Shown piece by piece: positions 26,343 to 35,183 of a DNA stretch of 64,000 nt. Origin of the DNA: 39-52-133 sp035531075 (lineage in GTDB: Bacteria > Pseudomonadota > Gammaproteobacteria > Burkholderiales > Gallionellaceae); the NCBI GenBank assembly GCA_035531075.1, contig DATKTO010000029.1:1-64000 (forward strand), in the 5' to 3' direction. The translations under genes were made by a program, and so were the position numbers. Numbering within the stretch: the stretch's first letter is position 1; every line of letters starts with the position of its first letter. The notes beneath the pieces were generated by a model. That model was not told where the DNA came from. It saw only the letters and a program-made list of their open reading frames with translations, and made no database searches.

Positions 26343-28730
26343 TTAATTCAGTATATTATCCAACACCCCCAGCAATTTAAGTATATCCAACGGTTTGGTC
26401 AGATAATCGGCAAAGCCTGCATCCAAACCGCGATCCCGATCGCCCTTCATGGCATTGGCAGTAAGCGCGATCACGGGAATATGCGCAGCTCCAGGTTCGG
26501 CCCGAATCTGCGACAGCGCTTGATAGCCATCCATTCCGGGCAGATTGATGTCCATCAAAATAAGCTCTGGCGGATTTGCCCGCACCATTTCAAGGCCGCT
26601 TTCGGCAGTAGTGGCAGTGCGCAGCTCCCAGTCCTGTCTGCTGCTAAACACCTGCTGCATCAGGCGCAGGTTCATTGGATTATCCTCGATATACAGCACC
26701 ACGGGCCGATCCGCATGGGCGTGCTCCGAATGAAAACTTGCGCCGGTGGCGCTGCTGCTTGCGGCTGGCAGTCCGCTTCGTTCATGGAAAGTCGCAAGAG
26801 GCAACTCCATCCAGAAAGTACTACCCTGCCCCTCCGTGCTTTCAAAAGCTATGGTTCCGCCCATCGCTTCCACGATGCGCTTGGTGATAACCAGGCCAAT
26901 ACCCGTGCCTTCCACCTCGCCACGCTCTTCTCCCAGACGATCGAAAGCATGAAAAATCCGCTCCCGCTTGTCGGCCGGAATGCCCACCCCGCTATCCGTC
27001 ACGGCAATGCGCGCGCTGTCCTCAATAATCTCGCACACCAGGTGCACTGTGCCGTTGGCCTTGTTGTATTTGATGGCGTTGGTGAGCAGATTGATGAGTG
27101 CCTGGCGCAGCCGGTTAAAATCTGCCCACACCGTGATTTCCATCACCTCGCATTGCATGATTATTATTTTGACACCCCGGTCATGTGCCATGGACTGCAC
27201 CATGTTCAGGCTGTCGCATACCACGCCCTTCACTTTCACCTCCTCCAGGGACAGATCCAGCTGATTCGATTCTATGCGTGCAAGATCGATCATGTCGTTG
27301 ACCAGCGACAGCAGATGCCGGCCGGCACCTTCTATCTGCCGCGAGTTGTCGCGCGTTGATTGCGGCAGCTGCTCATCCATACTGAACAGTTGCGAGAAAC
27401 CAAGGATGGCGTTGAGGGGAGTCCTCAACTCGTGGCTCATGCTGGCCAGAAATTCGCTCTTGGCGCGGCTGGCTGCCTCGGCTGCCTCTTTGGCCTTCAC
27501 CATTGCAATCTCGTTTGCTTTTACATGGGTGATGTCGGTGCGTATGGAAATATAATGATAGGGCAAACCTTCTGCATCGATGAAAGGAACAATGCTGGTG
27601 TCCACCCAGTACAGGTTGCCATTCTTGCTGCGATTGCATACTTCGCCATGCCAAATGTTGCCGCCGGCTATGGTGTGCCACATCTCGGTATAGAACTCGT
27701 CGGGATGCTGGCCGGATTTTATGATGCGGTGATTCTTGCCTATCAGTTCGGCGCTGCTGTAGCCACTGACTTCGCAAAATTTTTCATTGACGTAAATGAT
27801 ATTGCCGCTGAGGTCTGCCACACTCACGATGGCGTGCGCATCCAGCGCTTGCTGTTGCCTCTCCAGCTCGTAGCGGGCTGAGCGCAGAATTTCTGCTTTC
27901 TCCAGGCCCCTGCGGTAGCCCCGTGCATGCTTGCTGATTACCCCAATCATATGGCTGGGCGATACCAGTTTGCTCAAAAAATTCTCGCTGCTGCTATTGA
28001 TAGCTTGAATCTGCAGCAACAGCTCGGACTCTGTCGACAGATAAACGATGGGGATCGCCGCATATTGGGGATCATCACGCAGTATGCCCCCCAATTCCGG
28101 GCCTGTGCACAGTTCCATCTCCATACCCAGCACCAGGACATCAGCCGCAAATTTATCCAGCCTCTCGGTCACCTGCAACGGATCATTGACGACACTCACC
28201 TCCATGCCGGCCATGCGCAGCATTTGCGCATGTTGCGTCTGCTGCTCTGATTCATCGTCAATCAGCATCACACGGTAAGGTTGTTCAGGGGGCTGCAGCG
28301 CCGATTCGGCTATGATGCGCAATAATCTGGCGCGTTCCACAGGCTTGGACAGATATCGCGTGACACCCGCCCGGTAAGCTGCCAGCCTCGCAACCACATC
28401 TTGCTGCGCCGACAGGCAAATAATGGGCACGCTGTTTTGGCACTGCGCCTGCATATCAGCCAGGATGCGAGCGGGGGGACTTTCCCCTTTCTTGAATTTC
28501 CTGTCCAGGATGACCGCAGCGGGCGCAGTCCCCCTGTCGCAAATTGATTTAAAAGCCTCGAATTGAGTTAGCGCCTCGACTCGATAGCCGGCACTTTCCA
28601 GCATCGAAACAAGCTCATGATCCTGGCCGTCGCTATCGCTCAATACAACGATACGTCCGGATACCAGGCACTCAGACCTTACGGATACTTTCTGCTCTTG
28701 CTTGTCAGCAAGGCGAATGCCTTTTACCAT
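26343..28730 (-). CDS. Soluble hybrid histidine kinase (REC-REC-PAS-HK-REC)
   Basis: A 795-residue protein with no membrane segment. Two N-terminal receiver-like domains (about 25-145 and 150-270) precede a PAS domain (about 290-410), HisKA with His433 (SMSHELRTPLNA), HATPase with EGTGIGL, and a C-terminal REC (LMDINLPGMDG). In the second N-terminal receiver, the position of the phosphorylated Asp reads VLVLGMEMELCTG, with no Asp, so it is probably a pseudo-receiver. The first keeps VILDRKF. ATG 28730 has GGGGAAAG directly upstream. It is the first gene of the minus-strand signalling block, 75 bp before the PhnD-like gene. Confidence 0.92.
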   Translation of the reverse strand: MVKGIRLADKQEQKVSVRSECLVSGRIVVLSDSDGQDHELVSMLESAGYRVEALTQFEAFKSICDRGTAPAAVILDRKFKKGESPPARILADMQAQCQNSVPIICLSAQQDVVARLAAYRAGVTRYLSKPVERARLLRIIAESALQPPEQPYRVMLIDDESEQQTQHAQMLRMAGMEVSVVNDPLQVTERLDKFAADVLVLGMEMELCTGPELGGILRDDPQYAAIPIVYLSTESELLLQIQAINSSSENFLSKLVSPSHMIGVISKHARGYRRGLEKAEILRSARYELERQQQALDAHAIVSVADLSGNIIYVNEKFCEVSGYSSAELIGKNHRIIKSGQHPDEFYTEMWHTIAGGNIWHGEVCNRSKNGNLYWVDTSIVPFIDAEGLPYHYISIRTDITHVKANEIAMVKAKEAAEAASRAKSEFLASMSHELRTPLNAILGFSQLFSMDEQLPQSTRDNSRQIEGAGRHLLSLVNDMIDLARIESNQLDLSLEEVKVKGVVCDSLNMVQSMAHDRGVKIIIMQCEVMEITVWADFNRLRQALINLLTNAIKYNKANGTVHLVCEIIEDSARIAVTDSGVGIPADKRERIFHAFDRLGEERGEVEGTGIGLVITKRIVEAMGGTIAFESTEGQGSTFWMELPLATFHERSGLPAASSSATGASFHSEHAHADRPVVLYIEDNPMNLRLMQQVFSSRQDWELRTATTAESGLEMVRANPPELILMDINLPGMDGYQALSQIRAEPGAAHIPVIALTANAMKGDRDRGLDAGFADYLTKPLDILKLLGVLDNILN

Positions 28731-28892
28731 TCTTTCCCCTGAGACATATATTTATACATTCAAGCTGGAAGCACATCTATGGTGCCCCAACTTATAGATT
28801 GCCTGCTGTAGCGCAACTTTTTTGCAAAGAATACCTCATCTGGCGCCCAAATTCCCGGCATTATTGAAATTTTCTGCATGCGGATAAGAGCA

Positions 28893-28906
28893 TGGCGAAT
28901 TCGCCA
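28893..28906. promoter_or_regulatory. 14-bp perfect palindrome upstream of the oxidoreductase gene
   Basis: TGGCGAATTCGCCA is a perfect 14-bp palindrome, 59 bp before the start at 28966 and in the gap between divergent genes. It is a candidate operator for either neighbour; the regulator is unknown. Confidence 0.35.
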
Positions 28907-28965
28907 AATGGGCGCAACAAGCTTAACATGGCAGAAATCAATCCATCTCCATGACAGGAAGAGCC

Positions 28966-29964
28966 ATGCACGCAATCCTGATGACCGCCGCCGGCCCCGC
29001 TGATGTGCTGCAGCTGCGCGAAATGCCACAGCCGCAGCTTCCTTCAGCCCAACATATACGCGTAAAACTCGCGGCTGCCGGCATTAACCCGCTGGACACC
29101 AAACTGCGCAGCAAACCGGCTTATTACCCAGACCAGCTTCCCGCCATCCTGGGCTGCGATGGCGCAGGCGTGGTAGAGGCTGTGGGCGGCGATGTCAGCC
29201 GCTTCAAGCTCGGCGACGCAGTCTATTTCTGCAACGGCGGCATTGGTGACGAACCCGGCAACTATGCCGAATACACCACCGTCCACGAAGATTATGTTGC
29301 CGCCAAACCCGCGAAACTCAGCATGCCGGAAAGCGCCGCCCTGCCGCTGGTGCTCATCACCGTGCAGGAGGCGCTGATCGATCGCGCCAATCTGCAAGCC
29401 GGGCAAACGATCCTGATCCATGCGGGTGCGGGCGGGGTGGGACATATTGCAGTCCAGATCGCACGCAATCTCGGTGCACGTGTCGCCGTCACCGTGAGTG
29501 ATGAGCACAAGACTGCCATCGCAAAAGATTTCGGGGCAGAAAAAATTATTGATTACCGCCGGCACGACTTTGTACAGGAAGTGCTGGCATGGAGCGAAGG
29601 AAAGGGGGCGGATGTGGTGTTCGATACGGTTGGCGGCGACACATTCTTGCGCTCAATGAATGCCGTACGTTACGGCGGCAAACTGGTCAGCCTGCTTTCC
29701 ACCCCGCTGTCCCTTGCCGACTCCCAGCTGGCACGGCTGCGCAATCTGTCGCTGTGTTACGAGCTGATGCTGGCCCCGCAGCTGATGAAAATGCACGATG
29801 AACGCGTGCGACAGCGCCGCATACTGGAACTGGGTGCACAGCTGGTGGACGCGGGGAAATTAGAAGTATTGGTCAGCAAAACACTGCCCCTGGCCGATGC
29901 AGCAGAAGCACATCGCCTGATCGAGCAGGGCGGTGTCAGCGGCAAGATCGTGCTGACGATGTAA
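28966..29964 (+). CDS. Zinc-free MDR-family NADPH:quinone oxidoreductase
   Basis: A 332-residue medium-chain dehydrogenase/reductase. It has the GroES-like N-domain (HIRVKLAAAGINPLDTKLR...GCDGAGVVEAVG) and the Rossmann domain with ILIHAGAGGVGHIAVQIARNLGA. It lacks the structural-zinc Cys cluster of alcohol dehydrogenases, so quinone or enone reduction is more likely than alcohol oxidation. ATG 28966 has AGGAAGAG just upstream and is preferred to ATG 28951. It stands alone on the plus strand. Confidence 0.88.
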   Translation: MHAILMTAAGPADVLQLREMPQPQLPSAQHIRVKLAAAGINPLDTKLRSKPAYYPDQLPAILGCDGAGVVEAVGGDVSRFKLGDAVYFCNGGIGDEPGNYAEYTTVHEDYVAAKPAKLSMPESAALPLVLITVQEALIDRANLQAGQTILIHAGAGGVGHIAVQIARNLGARVAVTVSDEHKTAIAKDFGAEKIIDYRRHDFVQEVLAWSEGKGADVVFDTVGGDTFLRSMNAVRYGGKLVSLLSTPLSLADSQLARLRNLSLCYELMLAPQLMKMHDERVRQRRILELGAQLVDAGKLEVLVSKTLPLADAAEAHRLIEQGGVSGKIVLTM

Positions 29965-30047
29965 TGGCGATTTACATTGGCGATCCAATTATGGATGATC
30001 GGATTTTTTGGACATAACCCGCCACAATAAATGCCAATCACACTGAC

Positions 30048-30833
30048 ATGTTCATCGACACCCACTGCCATCTCGACGCCGCCGAATTTGGTGACACACA
30101 AAACGCGCTGATAGAAGAAGCGCTTGCTGCAGGCGTCAGCATGATCGTGCTGCCCAGCGTTGCAGCCGCCAACTTCGCCACGGTGCGGAGTATCTGCGCA
30201 CAGCATGACGCCTGCGCACCCGCCTTCGGCATACACCCCATGTATGTAGACAGAGCAACGCCTGCCGACCTGGCTGCATTACGCAATATTATTACATTAA
30301 CTCAATCAGTTGCGATTGGAGAGATCGGCCTGGATTTTTTCGTGGAAAATTTCGATCGGGAAAAGCAGGAATATTATCTTGCGGCACAACTTGAACTTGC
30401 GCAGGCGTTCGACCTGCCGGTGCTGCTGCACATCCGCAAAGCACAGGACACCATCCTCAAACACCTGCGCCGCACGCCGGTGCGCGGCGGCATTGCCCAC
30501 GCCTTTAACGGCAGCCTGCAGCAGGCGGAGGAATTCATCAAGCTCGGCTTCAAACTGGGCTTCGGCGGCGCAATGACCTATCCGCGCGCCACCAGACTGC
30601 GCGAACTGGCCGCCACCCTGCCGCTGGAAAGCATCGTGCTTGAAACCGATGCGCCCGATATCCCGCCTGAATTCCTGCAGCGGGGGCAGCCCAACCGCCC
30701 GGCTTATCTGCCGCGCATCGCCGCGACACTGGCGGAATTGCGTCATATACCCATCGCTGAAATTGCGCGCATTACCTCGGATAATGCGCGCAGCGTATTG
30801 CCTGCCCTAGCCCTTGCGCAAGGACATGCGTGA
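30048..30833 (+). CDS. TatD-family metal-dependent deoxyribonuclease
   Basis: A 261-residue TIM-barrel hydrolase of the TatD/YcfH family, which act as 3'-5' exonucleases or D-aminoacyl hydrolases. Metal-binding motifs are seen in order: DTHCHLD at the start, GEIGLDFF (Glu), LPVLLHIRKA (His), GGIAHAFNG (His) and LETDAPDIPP (Asp). The last 27 bp overlap the 3' end of the cytochrome b561 gene on the other strand. Confidence 0.93.
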   Translation: MFIDTHCHLDAAEFGDTQNALIEEALAAGVSMIVLPSVAAANFATVRSICAQHDACAPAFGIHPMYVDRATPADLAALRNIITLTQSVAIGEIGLDFFVENFDREKQEYYLAAQLELAQAFDLPVLLHIRKAQDTILKHLRRTPVRGGIAHAFNGSLQQAEEFIKLGFKLGFGGAMTYPRATRLRELAATLPLESIVLETDAPDIPPEFLQRGQPNRPAYLPRIAATLAELRHIPIAEIARITSDNARSVLPALALAQGHA

Positions 30834-31340
30834 AAGAACTCCATCCTTCAAAACAAACTGGTGCTTCATGGCAGCAGCCACATGTAGCAGGCTCAGCACG
30901 ACCAGCGCAGCGGCCATCAGTGCATGCACCTGGTGTGCAGCATAGCCTTCAAAATCCTGCGGCAATGCGCCAATATGCCTGAACAGAACCATGAACAGAT
31001 CAGCCTTGATTGCCAGCGCCATACCGGATATTGCCGCCAGCACCGTCAGCGGATACAGTAAACGTCGCACTCCCTTGCCGAGCTTGTCCATCTTCGGACT
31101 GTCAGTGACGACAGGCGCAGGCGCGGCGGTTCTCACGCGCAAGATCAGGCGCAGGATAGTCAGGACCAGTATGCTCGCACCGCCGAACATATGCATTTGC
31201 AGCAGCTGAATTTTTTCAGGCACATCGTTCTTCATTTCATCCAGCACAAACGCGCCCATAAAGAAAACCGCAAAGATGACAAGCGCCAGCAGCCAGTGCA
31301 GCACGACCAGGGCGGGGTGATATTGTTTTATTTCGGACAT
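30807..31340 (-). CDS. Cytochrome b561-type membrane protein
   Basis: A 177-residue inner-membrane di-heme b cytochrome with four helices. His residues suited to heme binding occur in HPALVVLHWLLA (helix 1), LLQMHMFGG (helix 2), HQVHALMAAALVVLSLLHVAAAMKH (helices 3-4). Members pass electrons between quinones and periplasmic partners. It is last in a minus-strand group after two small c-type cytochromes, which are its likely partners. It overlaps tatD tail to tail by 27 bp. Confidence 0.92.
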   Translation of the reverse strand: MSEIKQYHPALVVLHWLLALVIFAVFFMGAFVLDEMKNDVPEKIQLLQMHMFGGASILVLTILRLILRVRTAAPAPVVTDSPKMDKLGKGVRRLLYPLTVLAAISGMALAIKADLFMVLFRHIGALPQDFEGYAAHQVHALMAAALVVLSLLHVAAAMKHQFVLKDGVLSRMSLRKG

Positions 31341-31422
31341 GATTTATCCTTAACAGAGATTGAATAAATTCAGGCGGGAGGATTAAGCATGCAGCATTGC
31401 TGCGCTCAATCCTTACTGTGGC

Positions 31423-31890
31423 TTATTGCGGATGCGTTACAAAGGTGTAGGCGGCATGGCAGGCGATACAGTTATTCATCGCAATGCTCAACTGCTTAAC
31501 CGTGTGCTGGCTGTCTTTCAGCTTTTCCGCATCGGCGGCGATCTCATCAAACTTCTTGCGCGTATCAAAACCCAGCGCCTTCATCTCAAGCGGAATTTTT
31601 CTGAACAGTGAGCCCGGAGTCTCGGCTTCTGCGGCCATGCCTGACACTTTGGCTACCCTGGCAACCTCGGCAAAATCCTGCGCGGCTGCAGCTGCCAGTA
31701 TGGACTGCGAGCTCTGTAGCCAGGTACGCATCTCCAACAGCAGTGCGTTGTGCTCATCCTTGTTCAGTTTGACCGCCATCCTTCCATCCTCGGAAGGCGC
31801 CACTTCACCCGCGGTAAATTTGTAGGCAAACACGGCTACGACTATCGACAACACTGCGACCAGCACCCAACTCAGTTTGCAGCTTTTCAT
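31423..31890 (-). CDS. Periplasmic c-type cytochrome, cytochrome c' like
   Basis: A 155-residue protein with an N-terminal hydrophobic segment (about 6-24) that exports it and may anchor it. A mainly helical body follows, with a single C-terminal heme site Cys141-x-x-Cys144-His145 (NNCIACHAAY). One heme at the C-terminus of a helical protein is the cytochrome c'/c-556 pattern. It lies between the second c-type cytochrome and the b561 gene. Confidence 0.85.
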   Translation of the reverse strand: MKSCKLSWVLVAVLSIVVAVFAYKFTAGEVAPSEDGRMAVKLNKDEHNALLLEMRTWLQSSQSILAAAAAQDFAEVARVAKVSGMAAEAETPGSLFRKIPLEMKALGFDTRKKFDEIAADAEKLKDSQHTVKQLSIAMNNCIACHAAYTFVTHPQ

Positions 31891-31953
31891 GATATCTCCC
31901 TTGTTATTTAATTATGATTGAATGAAACCAACTGGTAATGCTTACTGCTTGCC

Positions 31954-32373
31954 CTAAAAGTGCTCCGCGAATGGCTTGCGGAATGTCTGGTGGCAAGCCA
32001 GACACGATGCCTGCACTTTCTGAAAGGCTGCGATTACCTGCACCCCATTATTTTCATGCGCCGCATGTTCCATCTCGTGCGCCGCTTCATGCGTTTGCAT
32101 GTCGAAGGACTTGAACTTGCCCATATTGCCGCCCATGAAACTGATGATGCGCGCCTTCTCTGCAATGGGTGGCTGCGGATGCGCGGCAATCAGCGGTGCG
32201 GTATTGGCCACCTGTACCCAGTCCTCATAGGCTATCGCACCGGCTATGGTCTGCATGTGCTTGCCCAGGTCTTTCATTACCCCCTGCAACGCCAGCGGCT
32301 CGTCTGCCTGTGCAGGCGCAGTGATTGTCAGCAGTGACAGCATGATGGCTATTGCAGCCAGTATCGTGTTCAT
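31954..32373 (-). CDS. Periplasmic c-type cytochrome, cytochrome c' like
   Basis: A 139-residue exported protein with a signal peptide (MNTILAAIAIMLSLLTITAPAQA) and one C-terminal heme site, Cys124-x-x-Cys127-His128 (ASCLACHQTF). Met and His cluster before it (MQTHEAAHEMEHAAHE). It resembles the neighbouring 155-residue cytochrome in plan, not closely in sequence. ATG 32373 has AAAGGAAAG upstream and gives the signal peptide directly, so it is preferred to ATG 32403. Confidence 0.87.
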   Translation of the reverse strand: MNTILAAIAIMLSLLTITAPAQADEPLALQGVMKDLGKHMQTIAGAIAYEDWVQVANTAPLIAAHPQPPIAEKARIISFMGGNMGKFKSFDMQTHEAAHEMEHAAHENNGVQVIAAFQKVQASCLACHQTFRKPFAEHF

Positions 32374-32418
32374 CTTCTTTCCTTTCATGAAATTAAAATT
32401 CAAACCGCGCTGTGATAA

Positions 32419-33054
32419 TTACGCAGGGTCAGTTCTTTTCTTGATGCCATGCAAAAAAATCGGGAATGTCTTTGCCGCCTCCTGCAGCAGCGAGCGTTTG
32501 CCGCCAAATATCGAGACCTGCATCACCAGCCCCTGAATCATGCCGATGTACAGCACCGCTGCGCTCTTGCTGTCCAGCGCGGTATCCACCAATGCCTGTG
32601 CTTTTGCCTCCTCCAGCAGCTCCGCTATGCGTCCCTCATATCCCGACATGATTTCCTGTATCAGCTGCCGCATCTTTCCGTCCTTTTTATGCTGCAGCTC
32701 GGAAAACAGGATGCGCGGAATAGCCGGATGTTTGCTGATGAAGGACACATGGGCAAGGAACATGCGCTCGATCGCGTCGAGCGGATCGCTGGCATCGGCT
32801 GCAGCCTTGCCCAGCACCCGCATCAGACTTTGCTGTATCCAGTGCATCACTGCCAGCCAGATTTCATCCTTGCTTGCAAAATGCCGGAAGATGGCGCCCT
32901 GCGTCAGGTGCATCGCATCCGCCATATCCTGCGTGGTAACGCTGCTCACATCTTTTTCAGCCGCCAGTTCAACCGCCACCCGAACGATTTCGCTCTGCCT
33001 ATCCTCGGACGACATACGCTTTTTGACCACTTCTGGTTCAACTGCTGGTTTCAT
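32419..33054 (-). CDS. TetR-family transcriptional repressor
   Basis: A 211-residue regulator. The N-terminal helix-turn-helix (about 20-65) reads SSEDRQSEIVRVAVELAAEKDVSSV...VTTQDMADAMHLTQGAIFRHFASKDEIW, typical of TetR. The C-terminal ligand domain is all-helical. It lies 3' of the DevBCA-like exporter and 5' of the cytochromes, all on the minus strand. The inverted repeat that overlaps the exporter promoter at 36896 is its most likely operator, which would make it autoregulatory (inference). Confidence 0.92.
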   Translation of the reverse strand: MKPAVEPEVVKKRMSSEDRQSEIVRVAVELAAEKDVSSVTTQDMADAMHLTQGAIFRHFASKDEIWLAVMHWIQQSLMRVLGKAAADASDPLDAIERMFLAHVSFISKHPAIPRILFSELQHKKDGKMRQLIQEIMSGYEGRIAELLEEAKAQALVDTALDSKSAAVLYIGMIQGLVMQVSIFGGKRSLLQEAAKTFPIFLHGIKKRTDPA

Positions 33055-33087
33055 TTATTGCTCCCTGAAATACAACTTCAAATTCCT

Positions 33088-33237
33088 GCCACTGAGATCA
33101 CAGAGAATGATGGGGTTTCTCTGTCTTTTGTGGACTTTCCAAAAAGATGACCATACTTCTCGTCACACCCCTGCTTTTTGCGCGCTGGGTAACTCACCGA
33201 TCCCTAGCTACACCGCTTTCGCTGTGATCTCTGTGGC
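33088..33237. repeat. 150-bp element bounded by 16-bp inverted repeats
   Basis: GCCACTGAGATCACAG (33088-33103) and CTGTGATCTCTGTGGC (33222-33237) are inverted copies with 15 of 16 bases matching. They bound nearly the whole gap between the ABC ATPase gene and tetR. A smaller hairpin (CAGAGA...TCTCTG) lies inside the left end. There is no reading frame inside. It could be a small non-autonomous repeat or a folded RNA region. Confidence 0.5.
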
Positions 33238-33259
33238 TTGCATTTGCTGTTTTTCCAAT

Positions 33260-33967
33260 TCATACCTCTCTGCCTTCGCCCGCCTCTTCATAGGTGCGCC
33301 CGTCTCTGATGTGATAGATGCGCTTGAAGGTCGGAATAATCTTTTCATCGTGTGTAACGACAATGATCGCTGTCTGATATTGCTGCGCCATCTGGTTGAG
33401 CATGCGCACCACATTGAGCGCGCGCTCGCTGTCCAGGGGTGCTGTCGGTTCGTCGGCCAGTATCACCGGCGGGTGATTTGCCAGCGCGCGCGCAATCGAC
33501 ACGCGCTGCTGCTCGCCACCGGACAGTTGCGACACGGCGGCTTTGGCCCTATGCCCGACATCCAGCGCCTGCAGCAATTCCAGCGCGCGGCTGCGCGCGG
33601 CAGCATTCGCAACACCTGCCAGCATCGGCAGCAGTGCCACGTTATCGGTCACATCCAGAAACGGTATCAGATAAGGCGCCTGGAAAATAAAGCCAATGCG
33701 GTCGCGCCGCAGCGTGCGCAAATCTGCAATTTTCCATGCATCCTCGTAGATGATTTGGCCGCCCAGCGTCATGCGTCCCGAGGTCGGCTCTATCACCGCC
33801 CCCAGGCATTTGAGCAGGGTGCTTTTGCCGGAGCCGCTCGGCCCGACCAGGCCCACTACTTCACCCGGCCAGATGGTCATGTCGACGCCCTTCAACGCGT
33901 CTACCGCGGTGTCGCCCTCGCCGTAACGCTTGGTCAGATTCTCGATATGTATTGCCGGTGTGTTCAT
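33260..33967 (-). CDS. ABC transporter ATPase (DevA/MacB/LolD type)
   Basis: A 235-residue ATP-binding subunit. Walker A is GPSGSGKST (about residue 43), the signature is LSGGEQQRVSIARAL and Walker B is VILADEP, followed by TAPLDSE where most relatives have TANLD, and the H-loop is VVTHDEK. It belongs with the FtsX-type permease 4 bp upstream and the membrane-fusion protein before that, an order like the DevB-DevC-DevA exporters. Confidence 0.95.
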   Translation of the reverse strand: MNTPAIHIENLTKRYGEGDTAVDALKGVDMTIWPGEVVGLVGPSGSGKSTLLKCLGAVIEPTSGRMTLGGQIIYEDAWKIADLRTLRRDRIGFIFQAPYLIPFLDVTDNVALLPMLAGVANAAARSRALELLQALDVGHRAKAAVSQLSGGEQQRVSIARALANHPPVILADEPTAPLDSERALNVVRMLNQMAQQYQTAIIVVTHDEKIIPTFKRIYHIRDGRTYEEAGEGREV

Positions 33968-33971
33968 CTGC

Positions 33972-35183
33972 CTAGCCTCCTATCGCGTTGGCCGGATCAA
34001 CACGCAGCGCGGCGCGGATCGCAAAGATGCTGGCAAAGGCGCACATCAGCATCACCAGGAAAAAGCCCTTGACGGCATCCCCGGGGATCAACAGCACGTA
34101 TTTCGGGAACAGCGGCGCCCACAGGGTGGCCGACAATTTTCCCACCATGAAGCCGATCAGCCCCAGACCCAGCGCCTGTTGCAGGATCATGCTGCTGATC
34201 GTGTAATTGGTGGCGCCAATCAGCTTGAGCACGGCAATTTCGCGTATCTTGTTGAGGGTCATGGTATAGATGATGAACGCCACGATAGCGGCGCTGACGA
34301 TCGCAAGGATCACCAGAAACATGAAAATCTGCTTCGACGAGGTGGCAATCAGGCGCGCCACCAGTATCTCTTCCATCTGCGCCTTGGTATAAGCCTGCAG
34401 GTGTTTCCAGCGCCGTATCTCGCTGGCCACCGCCTGCGCATCCGCGCCGCGCGTGACGCGCACCAGCACCGTATTCACGAAGTGGCTGGTGATCTGGCTA
34501 GCCTGTACCGCCTCAAGCAAACCGGGTACGCCCGGGCGGTTGAAAGCCGGATTGCTGGCGGTGCGTACGCGCTCATTCAGCAGGGCATCGTTGTCCTTGA
34601 GAAACTGCACCTCCTGCGCGTCCTTGAGCGGGATAAACAGCATCGGGTCGCCGCCGGATGAAACCATGCGCTGCGTCAGCCCCACCACCGTGTAGTCGTG
34701 GCGGCGTATGCGCACCTTTTCGCCCAGCGCAAATCCGCTTTTAATATCGGCCAGCGCCTCGTAATGCGAACGCGCAAGCGGCCGGCCGGCAATCAAATAG
34801 GTGGGCTCCCCGGGTTTCCCGGGCTCGAATCCCACCAGCATCACGCGCACTTCCTTGCTTTTGCCTGTTGTCTTTTCGGCAGAGCTTGCCTGCATAGTCA
34901 GATAAGTCACGTTGCCTGCAGCCATGATGCCGGGTCGACCGAGCAAATCGCGCGCCACATCGTCGCGCACGCTGGAAGGTTCGGCATAAGGCCCCAGCGT
35001 ATCCTGCTGCACCACCCACAAATCCGCACCGGCGTTGTCGATCATTACTTCGGCATCGTCGACCATGCCGCGATACACGCCCGCCATAGTGAGGGTCACG
35101 CCGATCAGCAAGCCCAGACCGATGCCGGTGAAAACAAACTTGCCCCAGCCATGCAAAATATCGCGGCCAGCCAGATTGATCAT
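33972..35183 (-). CDS. ABC transporter permease, FtsX/DevC type
   Basis: A 403-residue permease with the MacB/DevC layout: one N-terminal TM helix (about 17-40), a large periplasmic domain (about 45-270) and three C-terminal helices (about 280-390, LVILAIVSAAIVAFIIYTMTLNKIREIAVLKLIGA...). The KIREIAVLKLIGAT coupling segment is typical. Its ATG overlaps the stop of the membrane-fusion gene (ATGA), and the ATPase follows after 4 bp, so the three are one operon. Confidence 0.93.
   Translation of the reverse strand: MINLAGRDILHGWGKFVFTGIGLGLLIGVTLTMAGVYRGMVDDAEVMIDNAGADLWVVQQDTLGPYAEPSSVRDDVARDLLGRPGIMAAGNVTYLTMQASSAEKTTGKSKEVRVMLVGFEPGKPGEPTYLIAGRPLARSHYEALADIKSGFALGEKVRIRRHDYTVVGLTQRMVSSGGDPMLFIPLKDAQEVQFLKDNDALLNERVRTASNPAFNRPGVPGLLEAVQASQITSHFVNTVLVRVTRGADAQAVASEIRRWKHLQAYTKAQMEEILVARLIATSSKQIFMFLVILAIVSAAIVAFIIYTMTLNKIREIAVLKLIGATNYTISSMILQQALGLGLIGFMVGKLSATLWAPLFPKYVLLIPGDAVKGFFLVMLMCAFASIFAIRAALRVDPANAIGG

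Noticed and set aside
28760..29029. 89-residue minus-strand frame upstream of the oxidoreductase
   Set aside because: Overlaps the start of the oxidoreductase gene and has no ribosome site or domain.
32540..34072. 510-residue plus-strand frame across tetR and the ABC ATPase
   Set aside because: Runs antisense to two well-supported genes; its translation has no domain features.
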